DNA of 64,000 bases from SIG205 sp045545595 (lineage in GTDB: Bacteria > Bacillota_I > Bacilli_A > RF39 > UBA660): contig JAZQBG010000029.1 of assembly GCA_045545595.1 (NCBI GenBank), positions 4,379 to 68,378 on the forward strand. Direction: 5' to 3'. Positions 16,826 to 26,411 of this stretch are shown one piece after another. Position numbers and translations under genes: made by a program. The first letter of the stretch is position 1; each line of letters starts with the position of its first letter. Below the pieces are notes generated by a model that was not told where the DNA came from, ran no database searches, and was given only the letters and a program-made list of their open reading frames with translations.

Positions 16826-17752
16826 GATAAATATTATAATAATATAAAAACATTAATAGAAAACAATATAGTAGAAATTAAAAAACAAAAAATAAATGTA
16901 CACAATCATACTTTGATGACTTATTTTAATGTTGGTAAAAATTTAGTTGAAGCACAAGGTGGTGAAAAACGTGCAAAATATGGAAACGGTTTAATTAAAA
17001 AGTATTCAAAGAAATTAACAGAAGAGTTTGGCAAAGGATATGACTCATCAAATTTAAAAAGAATGCGGACATTATATTTATGTTTTCAAAAAGGTGGCAC
17101 AGTGTGCCACCAATTAAGCTGGAGCCATTATAGATATATTTTGCCAATAAAAAATGAATCCAAAAGAAACTATTATATTAATCTTGCAATTGAAAATAGA
17201 CTAGGTGTTAGAGATTTAATTAGAGAAATAAAAAATAATTCTTATGAAAGATTAATTGGTGATAAAGATAATATTGAACTTAAGTATACTAATGATAATA
17301 GTAATAAGCAAATGACAATATTAGATATGATAAAAGATCCAATACTTATTGGTATTGGAAATACTAAGTTAGATAAATTAACAGAAAAAGCATTAAAAGG
17401 TTATATATTAGAAAGTATAGAAAAAATATTATTAGAATTAGGAGTAGGATTTAGTTTCGTAGGTAGTGAAAAGAAAATAAAAGTAGGAAATAGTTATAGA
17501 TATATTGATTTAGTTTTCTTTAATATAGAACTTAATTGTTATGTTCTAATAGAACTCAAAATAAATAAATTAGATATAAGAGATATAGGTCAATTAGAAT
17601 TTTATGTTAGATATTATGATACAGAAATAAAAAAGGATTTTCACAATACTACAATTGGAATAATTATTTGCAAGAAAAATGATAAAAATATTAGTAAATA
17701 TAATAATTCAAACATATACGTGTCTAGTTATGAATTAATAGATAATAATTGA
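16823..17752 (+). CDS. YhcG-like PDDEXK nuclease-domain protein, copy 2
   Basis: A 309-residue paralogue of the preceding gene. It shows YFNVGKNLVEAQ, KYGNGLIKKYSKKL, YDSSNLKRMRTLYL, QLSWSHYRYILP and the nuclease pattern IDLVFFN then VLIELKIN. A short insert GGTVCH precedes the QLSWSHY motif. The leader, ribosome-binding site and start codon context are nearly identical to copy 1 because of the direct repeat. The role is unknown. Confidence 0.85.
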   Translation: MDKYYNNIKTLIENNIVEIKKQKINVHNHTLMTYFNVGKNLVEAQGGEKRAKYGNGLIKKYSKKLTEEFGKGYDSSNLKRMRTLYLCFQKGGTVCHQLSWSHYRYILPIKNESKRNYYINLAIENRLGVRDLIREIKNNSYERLIGDKDNIELKYTNDNSNKQMTILDMIKDPILIGIGNTKLDKLTEKALKGYILESIEKILLELGVGFSFVGSEKKIKVGNSYRYIDLVFFNIELNCYVLIELKINKLDIRDIGQLEFYVRYYDTEIKKDFHNTTIGIIICKKNDKNISKYNNSNIYVSSYELIDNN

Positions 17753-17819
17753 CGTAAATCACTCTAATATATTAGATATTATTAATTATTTGTGGTACAA
17801 TTTATTATAGGTGATTGAT

Positions 17820-18782
17820 ATGCATAATATTAAAGTTGTATTTATGGGAACACCTGAGTTTAGTGTACCTGTATTAGAAGGACTTATAGAAAATTATCGT
17901 GTTATTGGAGTGGTAACTCAACCCGATAAAAAAGTAGGAAGAAAACAAGAAATAAAGTTTCCTCCAGTTAAAGAAGTTGCATTAAAACATAATATTAAAG
18001 TATTCCAGCCAGAGAAAATTAAAATAGATTATAAAGAAATATTAGAATTAAATCCTGACATAATAATTACTTGCGCATATGGTCAAATAATACCAGAAGA
18101 AATATTAAATTATCCTAAATACGGTTGTATAAATGTTCATGCTTCATTGTTACCAAAATTAAGAGGTGGAGCGCCTATCCATAAATCTATAATTTATGGA
18201 TATGAAAAAACTGGAATAACAATTATGTATATGGATAAAAAAATGGATTCTGGAGATATAATCAGCCAAGAAGAAATTAAAATTGAAGATAGTTTTGATA
18301 CTGGAATACTCCATGACAAATTATCATTAATAGGTAGAGATTTATTATTAAAAACACTACCACATATAATAAGTGGAAATATAAATCCTATTAAACAAAT
18401 AGATGATGAAGTGACTTATGCATGGAATGTTAGTAAAGAAGAAGAAATAATTAATTTTAATAAAACAACAAGGGAAGTATTTAATCAAATAAGAGGACTT
18501 AGTCCATTTCCTGGTGCTTATAGTATTTTAGATAATAAAGTAATAAAAATATATGAATCTAGAATTGGAAACAAAAAAAATACAATACCAGGTGAAATCA
18601 TAGAAGTGTATAATGATGGAATAGGTATCAGTACTAATGATGGGGAAATAATAATTACAAAAATTAAACCATTTGGAAAAAAATTAATGAGTGTAAAAGA
18701 TTATTTAAATGGAATAAAAGATAAAAAAGAATTAATAAGAAAGAGGTTTGATGAATATGAAAGAATTAAAGAAAGTATTTGA
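17820..18782 (+). CDS. fmt: Methionyl-tRNA formyltransferase
   Basis: Formylates initiator Met-tRNA. The 320-residue protein has VVFMGTPEFSVPVLE at the start, TQPDKKVGR, the catalytic block INVHASLLPKLRGGAPI (Asn and His) with Asp in MDSGDI, and the C-terminal tRNA-binding domain (NQIRGLSPFPGAYS). ATG 17820 follows AGGTGATTGAT. It overlaps the next gene by 26 bases. Confidence 0.95.
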   Translation: MHNIKVVFMGTPEFSVPVLEGLIENYRVIGVVTQPDKKVGRKQEIKFPPVKEVALKHNIKVFQPEKIKIDYKEILELNPDIIITCAYGQIIPEEILNYPKYGCINVHASLLPKLRGGAPIHKSIIYGYEKTGITIMYMDKKMDSGDIISQEEIKIEDSFDTGILHDKLSLIGRDLLLKTLPHIISGNINPIKQIDDEVTYAWNVSKEEEIINFNKTTREVFNQIRGLSPFPGAYSILDNKVIKIYESRIGNKKNTIPGEIIEVYNDGIGISTNDGEIIITKIKPFGKKLMSVKDYLNGIKDKKELIRKRFDEYERIKESI

Positions 18783-19404
18783 TTTTGTAAAGGAACAATA
18801 TAAAAATCCTAGAACACGTGCAGCAGTAATACTAGGAATATATTTTGTGTTTTTTGTATTTCTATTTATTGGATTAAATAGTGCAAATAGTACGTCTACT
18901 ATAAATGGTGAAAATATACAAAATTACAATAATATTTCTGAAAATTATAATTATGCATATAACATAGAAATTGAAAATAGTGATCACACAGATAAATATT
19001 TATTTACAGGTTTATATAATGAAGGAAATACTACTCAAAAAATGACATTATATAATAATGAAACTGGGGAATATGAAGAAATACTTGAATATACTAATAT
19101 AAATCCTAAATTTTTAGATTTAAAAACTATTATTTCTTATGTAAACAATATTAAAGAAGAATTTTCAACAAATTATAAAGATGGAACTATACAAAAAAAC
19201 TACTTGGTAGAATTAAATAAGATAGATGAAAATGTTAATTCTGAAAAAACAGTTGAAATTAACGTATACGAAAAAGATAACTTTATTACAAAAATAATTA
19301 TTGATGGTACCAATTTTGATGTTGAAACAAATGAAGGTGTAGTATCTTCAAAATATACATTGGAATTTGAACCAATAAAAGACCAAGAAAATGCAGAAGA
19401 ATAA
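18757..19404 (+). CDS. Membrane-anchored protein of unknown function
   Basis: A 215-residue protein with a cytoplasmic basic start (KELKKVFDFVKEQYKNPRTR), one membrane helix (AAVILGIYFVFFVFLFIGL) and an Asn/Glu-rich extracellular part without recognised motifs. I chose ATG 18757, ten bases after AGAGG; ATG 18751 is also possible. It overlaps fmt by 26 bases and is co-transcribed with it. No function is assigned. Confidence 0.75.
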   Translation: MKELKKVFDFVKEQYKNPRTRAAVILGIYFVFFVFLFIGLNSANSTSTINGENIQNYNNISENYNYAYNIEIENSDHTDKYLFTGLYNEGNTTQKMTLYNNETGEYEEILEYTNINPKFLDLKTIISYVNNIKEEFSTNYKDGTIQKNYLVELNKIDENVNSEKTVEINVYEKDNFITKIIIDGTNFDVETNEGVVSSKYTLEFEPIKDQENAEE

Positions 19405-19458
19405 TACTAATCATAGTTTTATTCTTTTTTTCATGATATAATGTGAATGGTGGTAAAA

Positions 19459-22044
19459 ATGAAAAAGGTAATACTAATAGACGGTAACAACTTATTATTT
19501 AGAAGTTATTATGCAACTGCATACAATGGTAATTTTATGAAAAATTCTAAGAATTTTCCAACCAATGCTTTATTTGGTTTTGTAAATATGATTAATAAAA
19601 TAATAGAAGAAGAAAATCCAATATATGCTTTAGTTGCATTTGATAAAGGTAAAACATTTAGACATGATAAATATGATTTCTATAAGCAAGGAAGAATAGA
19701 AACACCTAATGAATTAAAAGTACAATTTCCTATCGCAAAAGAAATACTTACAAATATGGGAATTAAATATTTAGAAGTTGATAACTATGAAGCAGATGAT
19801 ATTATAGGGACATTTGCTAGAATGTGTGATGAAGATGAGGATTATGATGCAACTATAATAAGTAGTGATAAAGATTTATTACAACTTATTTCTAATGATG
19901 TTGATGTAAAACTATTAAAACAAAAAGATTATATTAGAATGAATGAAAATACTTTCTTTGAAACTTATGGAATTAAGCCAATAAATATTATAGATTTAAA
20001 GGCATTACAAGGGGATCCTTCAGATAATATTCCAGGAGTAAAAGGAATAGGTGAAAAGACCGCTTTAACATTACTTAAAGAATATGGAACAGTAGAAAAT
20101 ATCTATGAGAATATCGACAACATAAAAGGGAAAGTAAAAGAAAAATTAATTGCAGATAAAGAAATGGCATTTAAAAGTAAAGAAATCGCAACAATATATA
20201 AATATGTGCCTCTTGATATTAATTTCGAAGATATTAAATTGCAAAAAGAGAATAATGAGGCATTGATTAGTCAATTTGAAGATTTAGAGTTTTATTCATT
20301 TATAAAAAAAAGAGAAAGAGCAAAACAACAAGAATTAGTGTTTGATAGGGAACCAGTAATAATAAGAAATATAAATGATATAAATATTAGTGGTGACTGT
20401 GCAATATATTTAGAACTAGATAATGAAAACTATCATACTGCAAACATATATGGTATGGGAGTATATAATAATGATATAAGTTACTATATACCATTTGAAG
20501 TATTAAAAGAAAATCCTAAATTTTTAATTGAAAATATAAAATATACATATGATCTAAAAAAGGTAATCACATCTCTTAGATGGCATAATATAAATATATC
20601 TAATATCGAATTTGATACAATGATTGCTGCATATTTATTAAACTATAACATAAAAGAAGATATCAGTTACTTGGCAAGTATTAAAGGTTATGAAATATAT
20701 TTTTATGACAATATAAAAAAGGATAAAGAACTTACAGAAGAAAAACTAGCACGTATAACAACTAATAAAGCTAAATTTATATATGAAACGTATAGTGAAT
20801 TTAAAGATTCTATGATTAAAGAAAAGGTAAATGATTTATATTACAATATAGAGTTTCCACTTGCCTATGTTCTTTCAGACATGGAATACACAGGAATACA
20901 TGTAGATAAAAATGTATTAGATGAAATGGGAGTTCAAATTCAAAACAAAATAGATTCTATTCAAAGTGAAATCTATCAATTATGCGGAGTAGAATTTAAT
21001 ATTTCATCACCTAAACAACTTGGAGAAGTATTATTCGAAAAATTAAATTTAAAAGGTGGTAAAAAGACAAAAAGTGGTTATTCAACAAATGTAAGTGTAT
21101 TACAAAAACTAGTAGATAAACATCCTTCTATAGAAAAAATAATGGAATACAGGACTTTAACTAAATTATATAGTACATATATTGAAGGATTAAAAAATAT
21201 GATTTTACACGATGGTAAAATTCATACAATATATACTCAAACATTAACTAGAACCGGAAGATTATCAAGTATTGAACCAAATCTTCAAAATATTCCAATT
21301 AGATATGAAGAAGGAAGACTTATACGTAAAGCATTTGTCCCTAGTAATGATAGTATATTAATATCTAGTGACTATTCACAAATTGAGTTGCGTATTTTAG
21401 CTCATATGTCTAATTCTGATAATCTTATAGATGCATTTAAATCAGGAGTTGATATTCATACTAAGACTGCTTCTGAAATATATGGGGTTTCAACTGATGA
21501 AGTAACTAAAAACATGAGAAGAACTGCTAAAGCTGTTAACTTTGGAATTGTATATGGAATTAGTAGTTTTGGATTGGCTGATAACCTAGATATCAATACT
21601 AAAGAAGCGAAATCGTTTATAGACAAATATTTAGATACTTTTAAAGGTGTTAAAGAATATATGGATAGTATAGTTCATGATGCTTATTCTAATGGATATG
21701 TTAAAACATTAATGAACAGAACACGTGTAATTGATGAATTAAATAATACTAATTACATGATTAGACAACAAGGAGAAAGAATTGCTTTAAATACTCCAAT
21801 ACAAGGAACTAGTGCGGATATAATAAAAAAAGCAATGGTTAATCTTTTTGAAGAGTTCAAAAAACAAAATATTAAGAGTAAAATGATACTTCAAGTACAC
21901 GATGAACTTATCTTTGATTGTTTAAAAGAAGAAAAAGAAAGAGTATCAAAAATTATAAAAGAAGTTATGGAAAATGTAATAGAACTTAGTGTTCCACTAG
22001 AAGTAGAAATAGATAGTGGGGATAATTGGTATGACGCAAAATAA
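19459..22044 (+). CDS. polA: DNA polymerase I
   Basis: An 861-residue repair and Okazaki-fragment polymerase. N-terminal 5'-3' exonuclease: LIDGNNLLFRSYYA, ADDIIGTFA, SSDKDLLQL, GDPSDNIPGVKGIG. The middle 3'-5' exonuclease domain has lost its acidic motif (YLELDNEN in place of DxE), as in Bacillus. Polymerase motifs: TGRLSSIEPNLQNIP, DYSQIELRILAH, RRTAKAVNFGIVYG and QVHDELIFD. ATG 19459 follows GGTGGTAAAA; a longer start at 19447 is not supported. It overlaps the next gene by 14 bases. Confidence 0.96.
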   Translation: MKKVILIDGNNLLFRSYYATAYNGNFMKNSKNFPTNALFGFVNMINKIIEEENPIYALVAFDKGKTFRHDKYDFYKQGRIETPNELKVQFPIAKEILTNMGIKYLEVDNYEADDIIGTFARMCDEDEDYDATIISSDKDLLQLISNDVDVKLLKQKDYIRMNENTFFETYGIKPINIIDLKALQGDPSDNIPGVKGIGEKTALTLLKEYGTVENIYENIDNIKGKVKEKLIADKEMAFKSKEIATIYKYVPLDINFEDIKLQKENNEALISQFEDLEFYSFIKKRERAKQQELVFDREPVIIRNINDINISGDCAIYLELDNENYHTANIYGMGVYNNDISYYIPFEVLKENPKFLIENIKYTYDLKKVITSLRWHNINISNIEFDTMIAAYLLNYNIKEDISYLASIKGYEIYFYDNIKKDKELTEEKLARITTNKAKFIYETYSEFKDSMIKEKVNDLYYNIEFPLAYVLSDMEYTGIHVDKNVLDEMGVQIQNKIDSIQSEIYQLCGVEFNISSPKQLGEVLFEKLNLKGGKKTKSGYSTNVSVLQKLVDKHPSIEKIMEYRTLTKLYSTYIEGLKNMILHDGKIHTIYTQTLTRTGRLSSIEPNLQNIPIRYEEGRLIRKAFVPSNDSILISSDYSQIELRILAHMSNSDNLIDAFKSGVDIHTKTASEIYGVSTDEVTKNMRRTAKAVNFGIVYGISSFGLADNLDINTKEAKSFIDKYLDTFKGVKEYMDSIVHDAYSNGYVKTLMNRTRVIDELNNTNYMIRQQGERIALNTPIQGTSADIIKKAMVNLFEEFKKQNIKSKMILQVHDELIFDCLKEEKERVSKIIKEVMENVIELSVPLEVEIDSGDNWYDAK

Positions 22045-22996
22045 TTATGATTTAGAAATTGATCAAGCCCTTAAAATGGCAAATAGCCATACAAAATTTG
22101 TTATAAAAAAAGAAGAAAGTTTAAAACATAAGAAAACAAAAAACTTAAAAATTAAAAATTTTAAAAAAGTAATTATAGCAATTGGTACTATATGCATATG
22201 TTCTGTATTATTACTTATGAGTGTTTACGTAGATAATGGTATAGTTTTCGCCCCATCACCAGACGATGTTAATATAACAATAGAAAACACTAAAAATGAA
22301 AATGATTACGTTAAAGATGAGTTGGATGCAGCCCAAAAGCAACAACAAAGCCATATAAATAATTATTGTAATATATATGGATTAAAAGAAGATGTTGTAA
22401 CAAAAATATATGAAGAAAATAAAGAGCATTTTAAAACAATAAGTTATCTTAACAATAATAATTTCGACTATTATAATAATGAGATAGAAATATTAACTTT
22501 TGTAAGACATCTATATCAAAAGCCTGAAGATTTTAACACTAATATTGAAATAATCAAAGATACTAATAAAATAAATGATGAAATAAACGAAGAACAAACT
22601 GTTAAATATTACTCGGATTTATTCCATATTGATCCAGTTTTGGTTCTTGCTATAGAATACCAAGAATCAAGCAGTAATGGCGAAAGATATGCAAGTGATG
22701 TGTATATCAATAATAACAACCCTGCTGGTTTGATAAGCCCAGCAACAGGTAATTATTGGGAATTCCCAAGTAAAGAAGCTGGTATTATAGAACACATATA
22801 CCAATTAAAAAAATATTATATTGATGAAGGTAAAACAACCCCTGAGCAAATCAAAGAAAATTATGCACCAAATGGTGCAAGTAATGATCCAAATAATTAT
22901 AATTTCTTTTGGGTTAATAATGTTAATAGTTTAATGGAAGAAATTGCAAACAATCCTAATATTTTTTCTGGGGTTGATAATAATAAGAAAATTTAA
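22031..22996 (+). CDS. Membrane-anchored peptidoglycan hydrolase-like protein
   Basis: A 321-residue protein: basic cytoplasmic tail, membrane helix at about residues 45-65 (VIIAIGTICICSVLLLMSVY), a coiled stretch, and a C-terminal lysozyme/glucosaminidase-like domain. The domain has a candidate catalytic Glu in LAIEYQESSSNGE, then NNNNPAGLIS, YWEFPSKEAGIIEHIYQLKKY and the YAPNGASNDPNNYNFFW segment usual in bacterial muramidase-like proteins. ATG 22031 overlaps the end of polA. The exact bond cleaved is not known. Confidence 0.7.
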   Translation: MTQNNYDLEIDQALKMANSHTKFVIKKEESLKHKKTKNLKIKNFKKVIIAIGTICICSVLLLMSVYVDNGIVFAPSPDDVNITIENTKNENDYVKDELDAAQKQQQSHINNYCNIYGLKEDVVTKIYEENKEHFKTISYLNNNNFDYYNNEIEILTFVRHLYQKPEDFNTNIEIIKDTNKINDEINEEQTVKYYSDLFHIDPVLVLAIEYQESSSNGERYASDVYINNNNPAGLISPATGNYWEFPSKEAGIIEHIYQLKKYYIDEGKTTPEQIKENYAPNGASNDPNNYNFFWVNNVNSLMEEIANNPNIFSGVDNNKKI

Positions 22997-23065
22997 TATA
23001 ATAATTTTTAAATTTTCAAATATTGAATTTTAGTATATAATTATATTTATGTGGAGGTGTATATT

Positions 23066-24748
23066 ATGAAACTTAAAAATAGTTTTTTCTATACATTAAG
23101 AGAAAATGTTAAAGATGAAGATAGTATTAGTGGTAATTTATTAGTAAGAAGTGGAATGATTAAGAAAAGTTCTAGTGGTATTTATATGTTTATGCCATTA
23201 GGTTTAAGAGTTCTAAATAAAATTGAAAACATTATAAGAGATGAGATGAATAAAAGTGGTGCGACTGAAGTAGTAATGCCATCTTTAGTTCATAGAGAAA
23301 TTTACGAAAAATCAGGTAGAACTAAACTTTTTGGTAGTAGTGTATTTACACTTGAAGATAGATTTGATAAACCTTATGTATTAGGTCCTACTCATGAAGA
23401 ATTATTTGTTGTAGCTGCTAAAGAAAAAATTAGATCTTACAAAGATATGCCATTTAATATTTATCAAATACAAAATAAATTTAGAGATGAACCACGTCCA
23501 AGATATGGACTTATTCGTGTTCGTGAATTCAAAATGAAAGATGCTTATTCATTTGACAAAGACTATGAAAGTTTAGATAAATCATATGCATTAATGTATC
23601 AAGCATATAAAAATATGTTTGATAGAATGGGTATTGATTACACAATTGTTAAAGCTGATACTGGTGTGATGGGTGGATTATTATCTGAAGAATTTCAAGC
23701 AATCACACCTATTGGAGAAGATAGTTTAATCATCTGTGATAAATGTGATTATTCATCTAATATAGAAGTTGCTGAATGTGTTTATGATGATGTAACACTT
23801 GAAACTAAAAAAGAAATGGAAATGGTTCATACACCAGGAGCTAAAACTATAGAAGAAGTGTCTAACTATTTAAATATACCTGCATCTAAACTTCTTAAAT
23901 CAGTGGTAGTTAATGCTGATGGTGAAATTATTTTGTGTCTTCTTAGAGGAGATAGAGAATTAAATGATATTAAATTATCTAAATTAATAGGCGCTAATAA
24001 TATAGAAATGGCTACTCCAGAAGAAGTAAGCAAAATAACTATCCAAGGTTTTATTGGACCAATTGGTATTAATACAAAAGTAGTAGTTGATAATGAATTA
24101 AATACTATGTCTAACTTCGTTACAGGAGCCAATAAAGAAGATTACCATTACATAAATGTTAATCTAAGTGATTTTAAATACGATGTAATGGGTGATATTA
24201 GACTAATTAGTGAAGATGACAAATGTCCTAAATGTGGTGGAACTTTAAAAACTGTTAAAGGTATAGAAATAGGTAATACATTTAAACTTGGTACTAAATA
24301 TTCTGAATGTTTAAATCTTAACTACTTAGATGAGAACAATAAATTAAATCCAGTTGTTATGGGATGTTATGGAATTGGTATTGGTAGATGTATGGCTGCT
24401 ATAGCAGAACAAAACAATGATGAAAAAGGTCTTATCTGGCCAATGAATATTGCGCCATATAAAGTTTCTATCATCACTATTAACAACAAAGACGTGTCTC
24501 AATTAGAATTCGCTAATAAGTTATACGATGAATTAAATAGTTTAGGAATTGATACTTTACTTGATGATAGAGATGAAAGAGCTGGAGTTAAATTTAATGA
24601 TATGGATTTAATTGGTATTCCAGTTAGAATTGTTGTTGGTAAAGGTTTAATAGATAACAAAGTTGAAGTTAAATTAAGAAAAGATACTGAATCAAAAGAT
24701 ATTAGTGTTGATGAAGTTATAGATTATATTAAAGATATTACAAAATAA
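23066..24748 (+). CDS. proS: Prolyl-tRNA synthetase
   Basis: A 560-residue bacterial-type enzyme. Class II motifs are present: GIYMFMPLGLRVLNKIE, motif 2 with FRDEPRPRYGLIRVREFKMKD in two blocks around residue 140, and GCYGIGIGRCMAAI (motif 3). The YbaK-like editing insertion lies between (YLNIPASKLLKSVVVNA), and GPTHEELF is intact. C-terminal anticodon-binding domain with DDRDERAGVKFND. ATG 23066 follows TGGAGGTGTATATT. Monocistronic; the T-box after it is not its own regulator. Confidence 0.96.
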   Translation: MKLKNSFFYTLRENVKDEDSISGNLLVRSGMIKKSSSGIYMFMPLGLRVLNKIENIIRDEMNKSGATEVVMPSLVHREIYEKSGRTKLFGSSVFTLEDRFDKPYVLGPTHEELFVVAAKEKIRSYKDMPFNIYQIQNKFRDEPRPRYGLIRVREFKMKDAYSFDKDYESLDKSYALMYQAYKNMFDRMGIDYTIVKADTGVMGGLLSEEFQAITPIGEDSLIICDKCDYSSNIEVAECVYDDVTLETKKEMEMVHTPGAKTIEEVSNYLNIPASKLLKSVVVNADGEIILCLLRGDRELNDIKLSKLIGANNIEMATPEEVSKITIQGFIGPIGINTKVVVDNELNTMSNFVTGANKEDYHYINVNLSDFKYDVMGDIRLISEDDKCPKCGGTLKTVKGIEIGNTFKLGTKYSECLNLNYLDENNKLNPVVMGCYGIGIGRCMAAIAEQNNDEKGLIWPMNIAPYKVSIITINNKDVSQLEFANKLYDELNSLGIDTLLDDRDERAGVKFNDMDLIGIPVRIVVGKGLIDNKVEVKLRKDTESKDISVDEVIDYIKDITK

Positions 24749-24777
24749 TTGACTATAATTTTAAAACAATATATAAT
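24749..24777 (+). promoter_or_regulatory. Promoter of the alanine T-box transcript
   Basis: TTGACT (24749-24754), 17-base spacer, TATAAT (24772-24777); it begins on the base after the proS stop codon. Confidence 0.8.
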
Positions 24778-24783
24778 TAGTTC

Positions 24784-24990
24784 ATAAGTAAAAACGAAAG
24801 AAAGATGAGTATTAATATTTTATATTTATAGAGAGTTAATGTTTGGTGGAAATTAACATTGTAAATATTAAGAAGCTACTTTCTAGTGTGGTTAATAACT
24901 ACCGGGTAAAACCGTTATCTAATTAAGTTAAAACAAGGATGGTACCGTGAAACATTCACTCCTTTTAGGGGTGGATGTTTTTATTTTGAA
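24784..24990 (+). promoter_or_regulatory. T-box riboswitch with an alanine (GCU) specifier
   Basis: The leader has the stem I start GAAAGATGAG, the GGTGGAAA apical loop element at 24845-24852, and the specifier region AAGAAGCTACTTTCT, which places GCT (24875-24877) directly before the A and the closing stem, as in known T-boxes. The antiterminator T-box AAGGATGGTACCGTG is at 24935-24949, and the terminator stem AACATTCACTCC/GGGGTGGATGTT plus Ts ends at about 24985. GCU reads alanine. The first gene after it is an ATPase; alaS is the sixth gene, 3.4 kb downstream. Confidence 0.88.
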
Positions 24991-25004
24991 ATTAACACAA
25001 AATA

Positions 25005-25033
25005 TTGACTGTCACACATTTGTTCGGTATAAT
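25005..25033 (+). promoter_or_regulatory. Internal promoter downstream of the alanine T-box
   Basis: TTGACT (25005-25010), 17-base spacer, TATAAT (25028-25033), about 25 bases before the GTG start of the ATPase gene. Confidence 0.7.
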
Positions 25034-25058
25034 GGATGTGAAAGTTGGTGATTATATA

Positions 25059-25799
25059 GTGGGAATAGATAGTAATTTGTTTGTTAAAAAGATTGCACTA
25101 GATAAGGACAAAGTAACATCATTTGAAAAATATCCATATAATATTGAAATTGTTAAAAATTTTGAAGAATTAAATTTTACATCTCCTGTTACATTTTTTG
25201 TGGGTGAAAATGGAATTGGTAAATCAACTTTTATAGAAGCAATAGCGGTTTCTTTAGGTTTACCAGCCGAAGGTGGTAGTCAAAATTTTAGGTATAATAC
25301 AAAAAATACGACATCAGAATTATCTAATTATTTGAGAGTAGGTACTTTTAATAGACCCAAAACTAAATTTTTTCTGAGAGCAGAAAGTTTTTATAATTTC
25401 TCAACAGAAGTCGAAAGGCTTGTGGAAGAGGATGGATTTGTAGGACTATATAACGCCTATGGTGGTAACTTACATGAATGTTCTCATGTAGAATCGTTTA
25501 TTAAATTAGTTCAAAACAAATTTATAGATCATGGATTATATATATTGGATGAACCAGAAGCAGCATTATCTCCTCAAAGACAATTAACTTTACTATGCTT
25601 GATAGATGAATTAGTAAAGGAAGGTAGTCAATTTATAATTGCGACTCATTCTCCTATATTAATTAGCTATCGCGATGGTGTAATATTAGATTTAAATAAT
25701 AACTTTAAGCAAGTTGATTATAAAGATACTGAAATATATTTAACATATAAAATGTATTTAGATGATTCAGAAGGAATGCAACATAGATTATTTGATTAA
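25059..25799 (+). CDS. AAA-type ATPase (predicted ATPase of the COG3910 kind)
   Basis: A 246-residue ABC/SMC-like ATPase without a coiled-coil insert. Walker A is GENGIGKST at about residues 49-57, Walker B is LYILDEPEAALS, and the switch His is in IIATHSPILIS. I chose GTG 25059 because GGTGATTATATA precedes it and a promoter lies just upstream; an ATG at 25032 overlaps the -10 box. It opens the operon after the T-box. Relatives are common, but their function is unknown. Confidence 0.8.
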   Translation: MGIDSNLFVKKIALDKDKVTSFEKYPYNIEIVKNFEELNFTSPVTFFVGENGIGKSTFIEAIAVSLGLPAEGGSQNFRYNTKNTTSELSNYLRVGTFNRPKTKFFLRAESFYNFSTEVERLVEEDGFVGLYNAYGGNLHECSHVESFIKLVQNKFIDHGLYILDEPEAALSPQRQLTLLCLIDELVKEGSQFIIATHSPILISYRDGVILDLNNNFKQVDYKDTEIYLTYKMYLDDSEGMQHRLFD

Positions 25800-25856
25800 T
25801 GAATAATAGTTTCTTGTTAATGTATGAAAGGTATTTAGAAGAAAGGAGTTAATTAT

Positions 25857-26411
25857 ATGGAATTTGAAAATAGAAATCCTAAAATATTTATTGTTTCAGG
25901 TAAAGCTAGTAGTGGTAAAGATTTAGTTTCAGATATTATATGTAAAAATCATCAAGATAAAAAGTGCAAAAAATTATCTTATGCTTATTATTTAAAACAA
26001 TATGTAAAAAATATTACTGGATGGGATGGTAGTGAAGAAACTAAACCACGTGATTTATTACAAAGTATAGGAATTGATTTGTTAAAAAATAAAATTGATA
26101 ATAAATTCTTAATTAATAGAATGTGTGAAGACATTAAAGTATATTCTTACTTTTATGATGTAATAGTTATTACAGATGCTAGATTATTAGATGAAATAGA
26201 AGTTATTAAAAATACATTTTCTAATGTTACAACTATTAGGGTTAATCGTAATATAGAAAATAATTTGACTTCAGAACAAAAAAAGCATATTACTGAAACT
26301 AATTTAGATAATTATCAAAACTTTGATTATATAATTGAAAACAACGGAGATTATAATAAACTAGTTATCGATACAAAAAGAATTTTAGAGGAGGTAGACA
26401 ATGAAGCATAA
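25857..26411 (+). CDS. Deoxynucleotide monophosphate kinase-like P-loop protein
   Basis: A 184-residue P-loop kinase. Walker A is GKASSGKD, preceded by IFIVSGKAS; further segments are KPRDLLQSIGIDLLK (the LQ-x-x-G-x-D/R pattern of dNMP kinases) and VIVITDARLLDEIEVI. Such proteins phosphorylate nucleoside monophosphates. ATG 25857 follows AAAGGAGTTAATTAT. Its last bases overlap the next kinase gene by 11 bases. Confidence 0.7.
   Translation: MEFENRNPKIFIVSGKASSGKDLVSDIICKNHQDKKCKKLSYAYYLKQYVKNITGWDGSEETKPRDLLQSIGIDLLKNKIDNKFLINRMCEDIKVYSYFYDVIVITDARLLDEIEVIKNTFSNVTTIRVNRNIENNLTSEQKKHITETNLDNYQNFDYIIENNGDYNKLVIDTKRILEEVDNEA

Noticed and set aside
15648..17752. Restriction-modification locus around the YhcG genes
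   Set aside because: No methyltransferase, specificity or restriction subunit is nearby.
24749..24990. T-box as regulator of proS
   Set aside because: It lies downstream of the proS stop with its own promoter, and its specifier reads GCU (Ala), not a proline codon.
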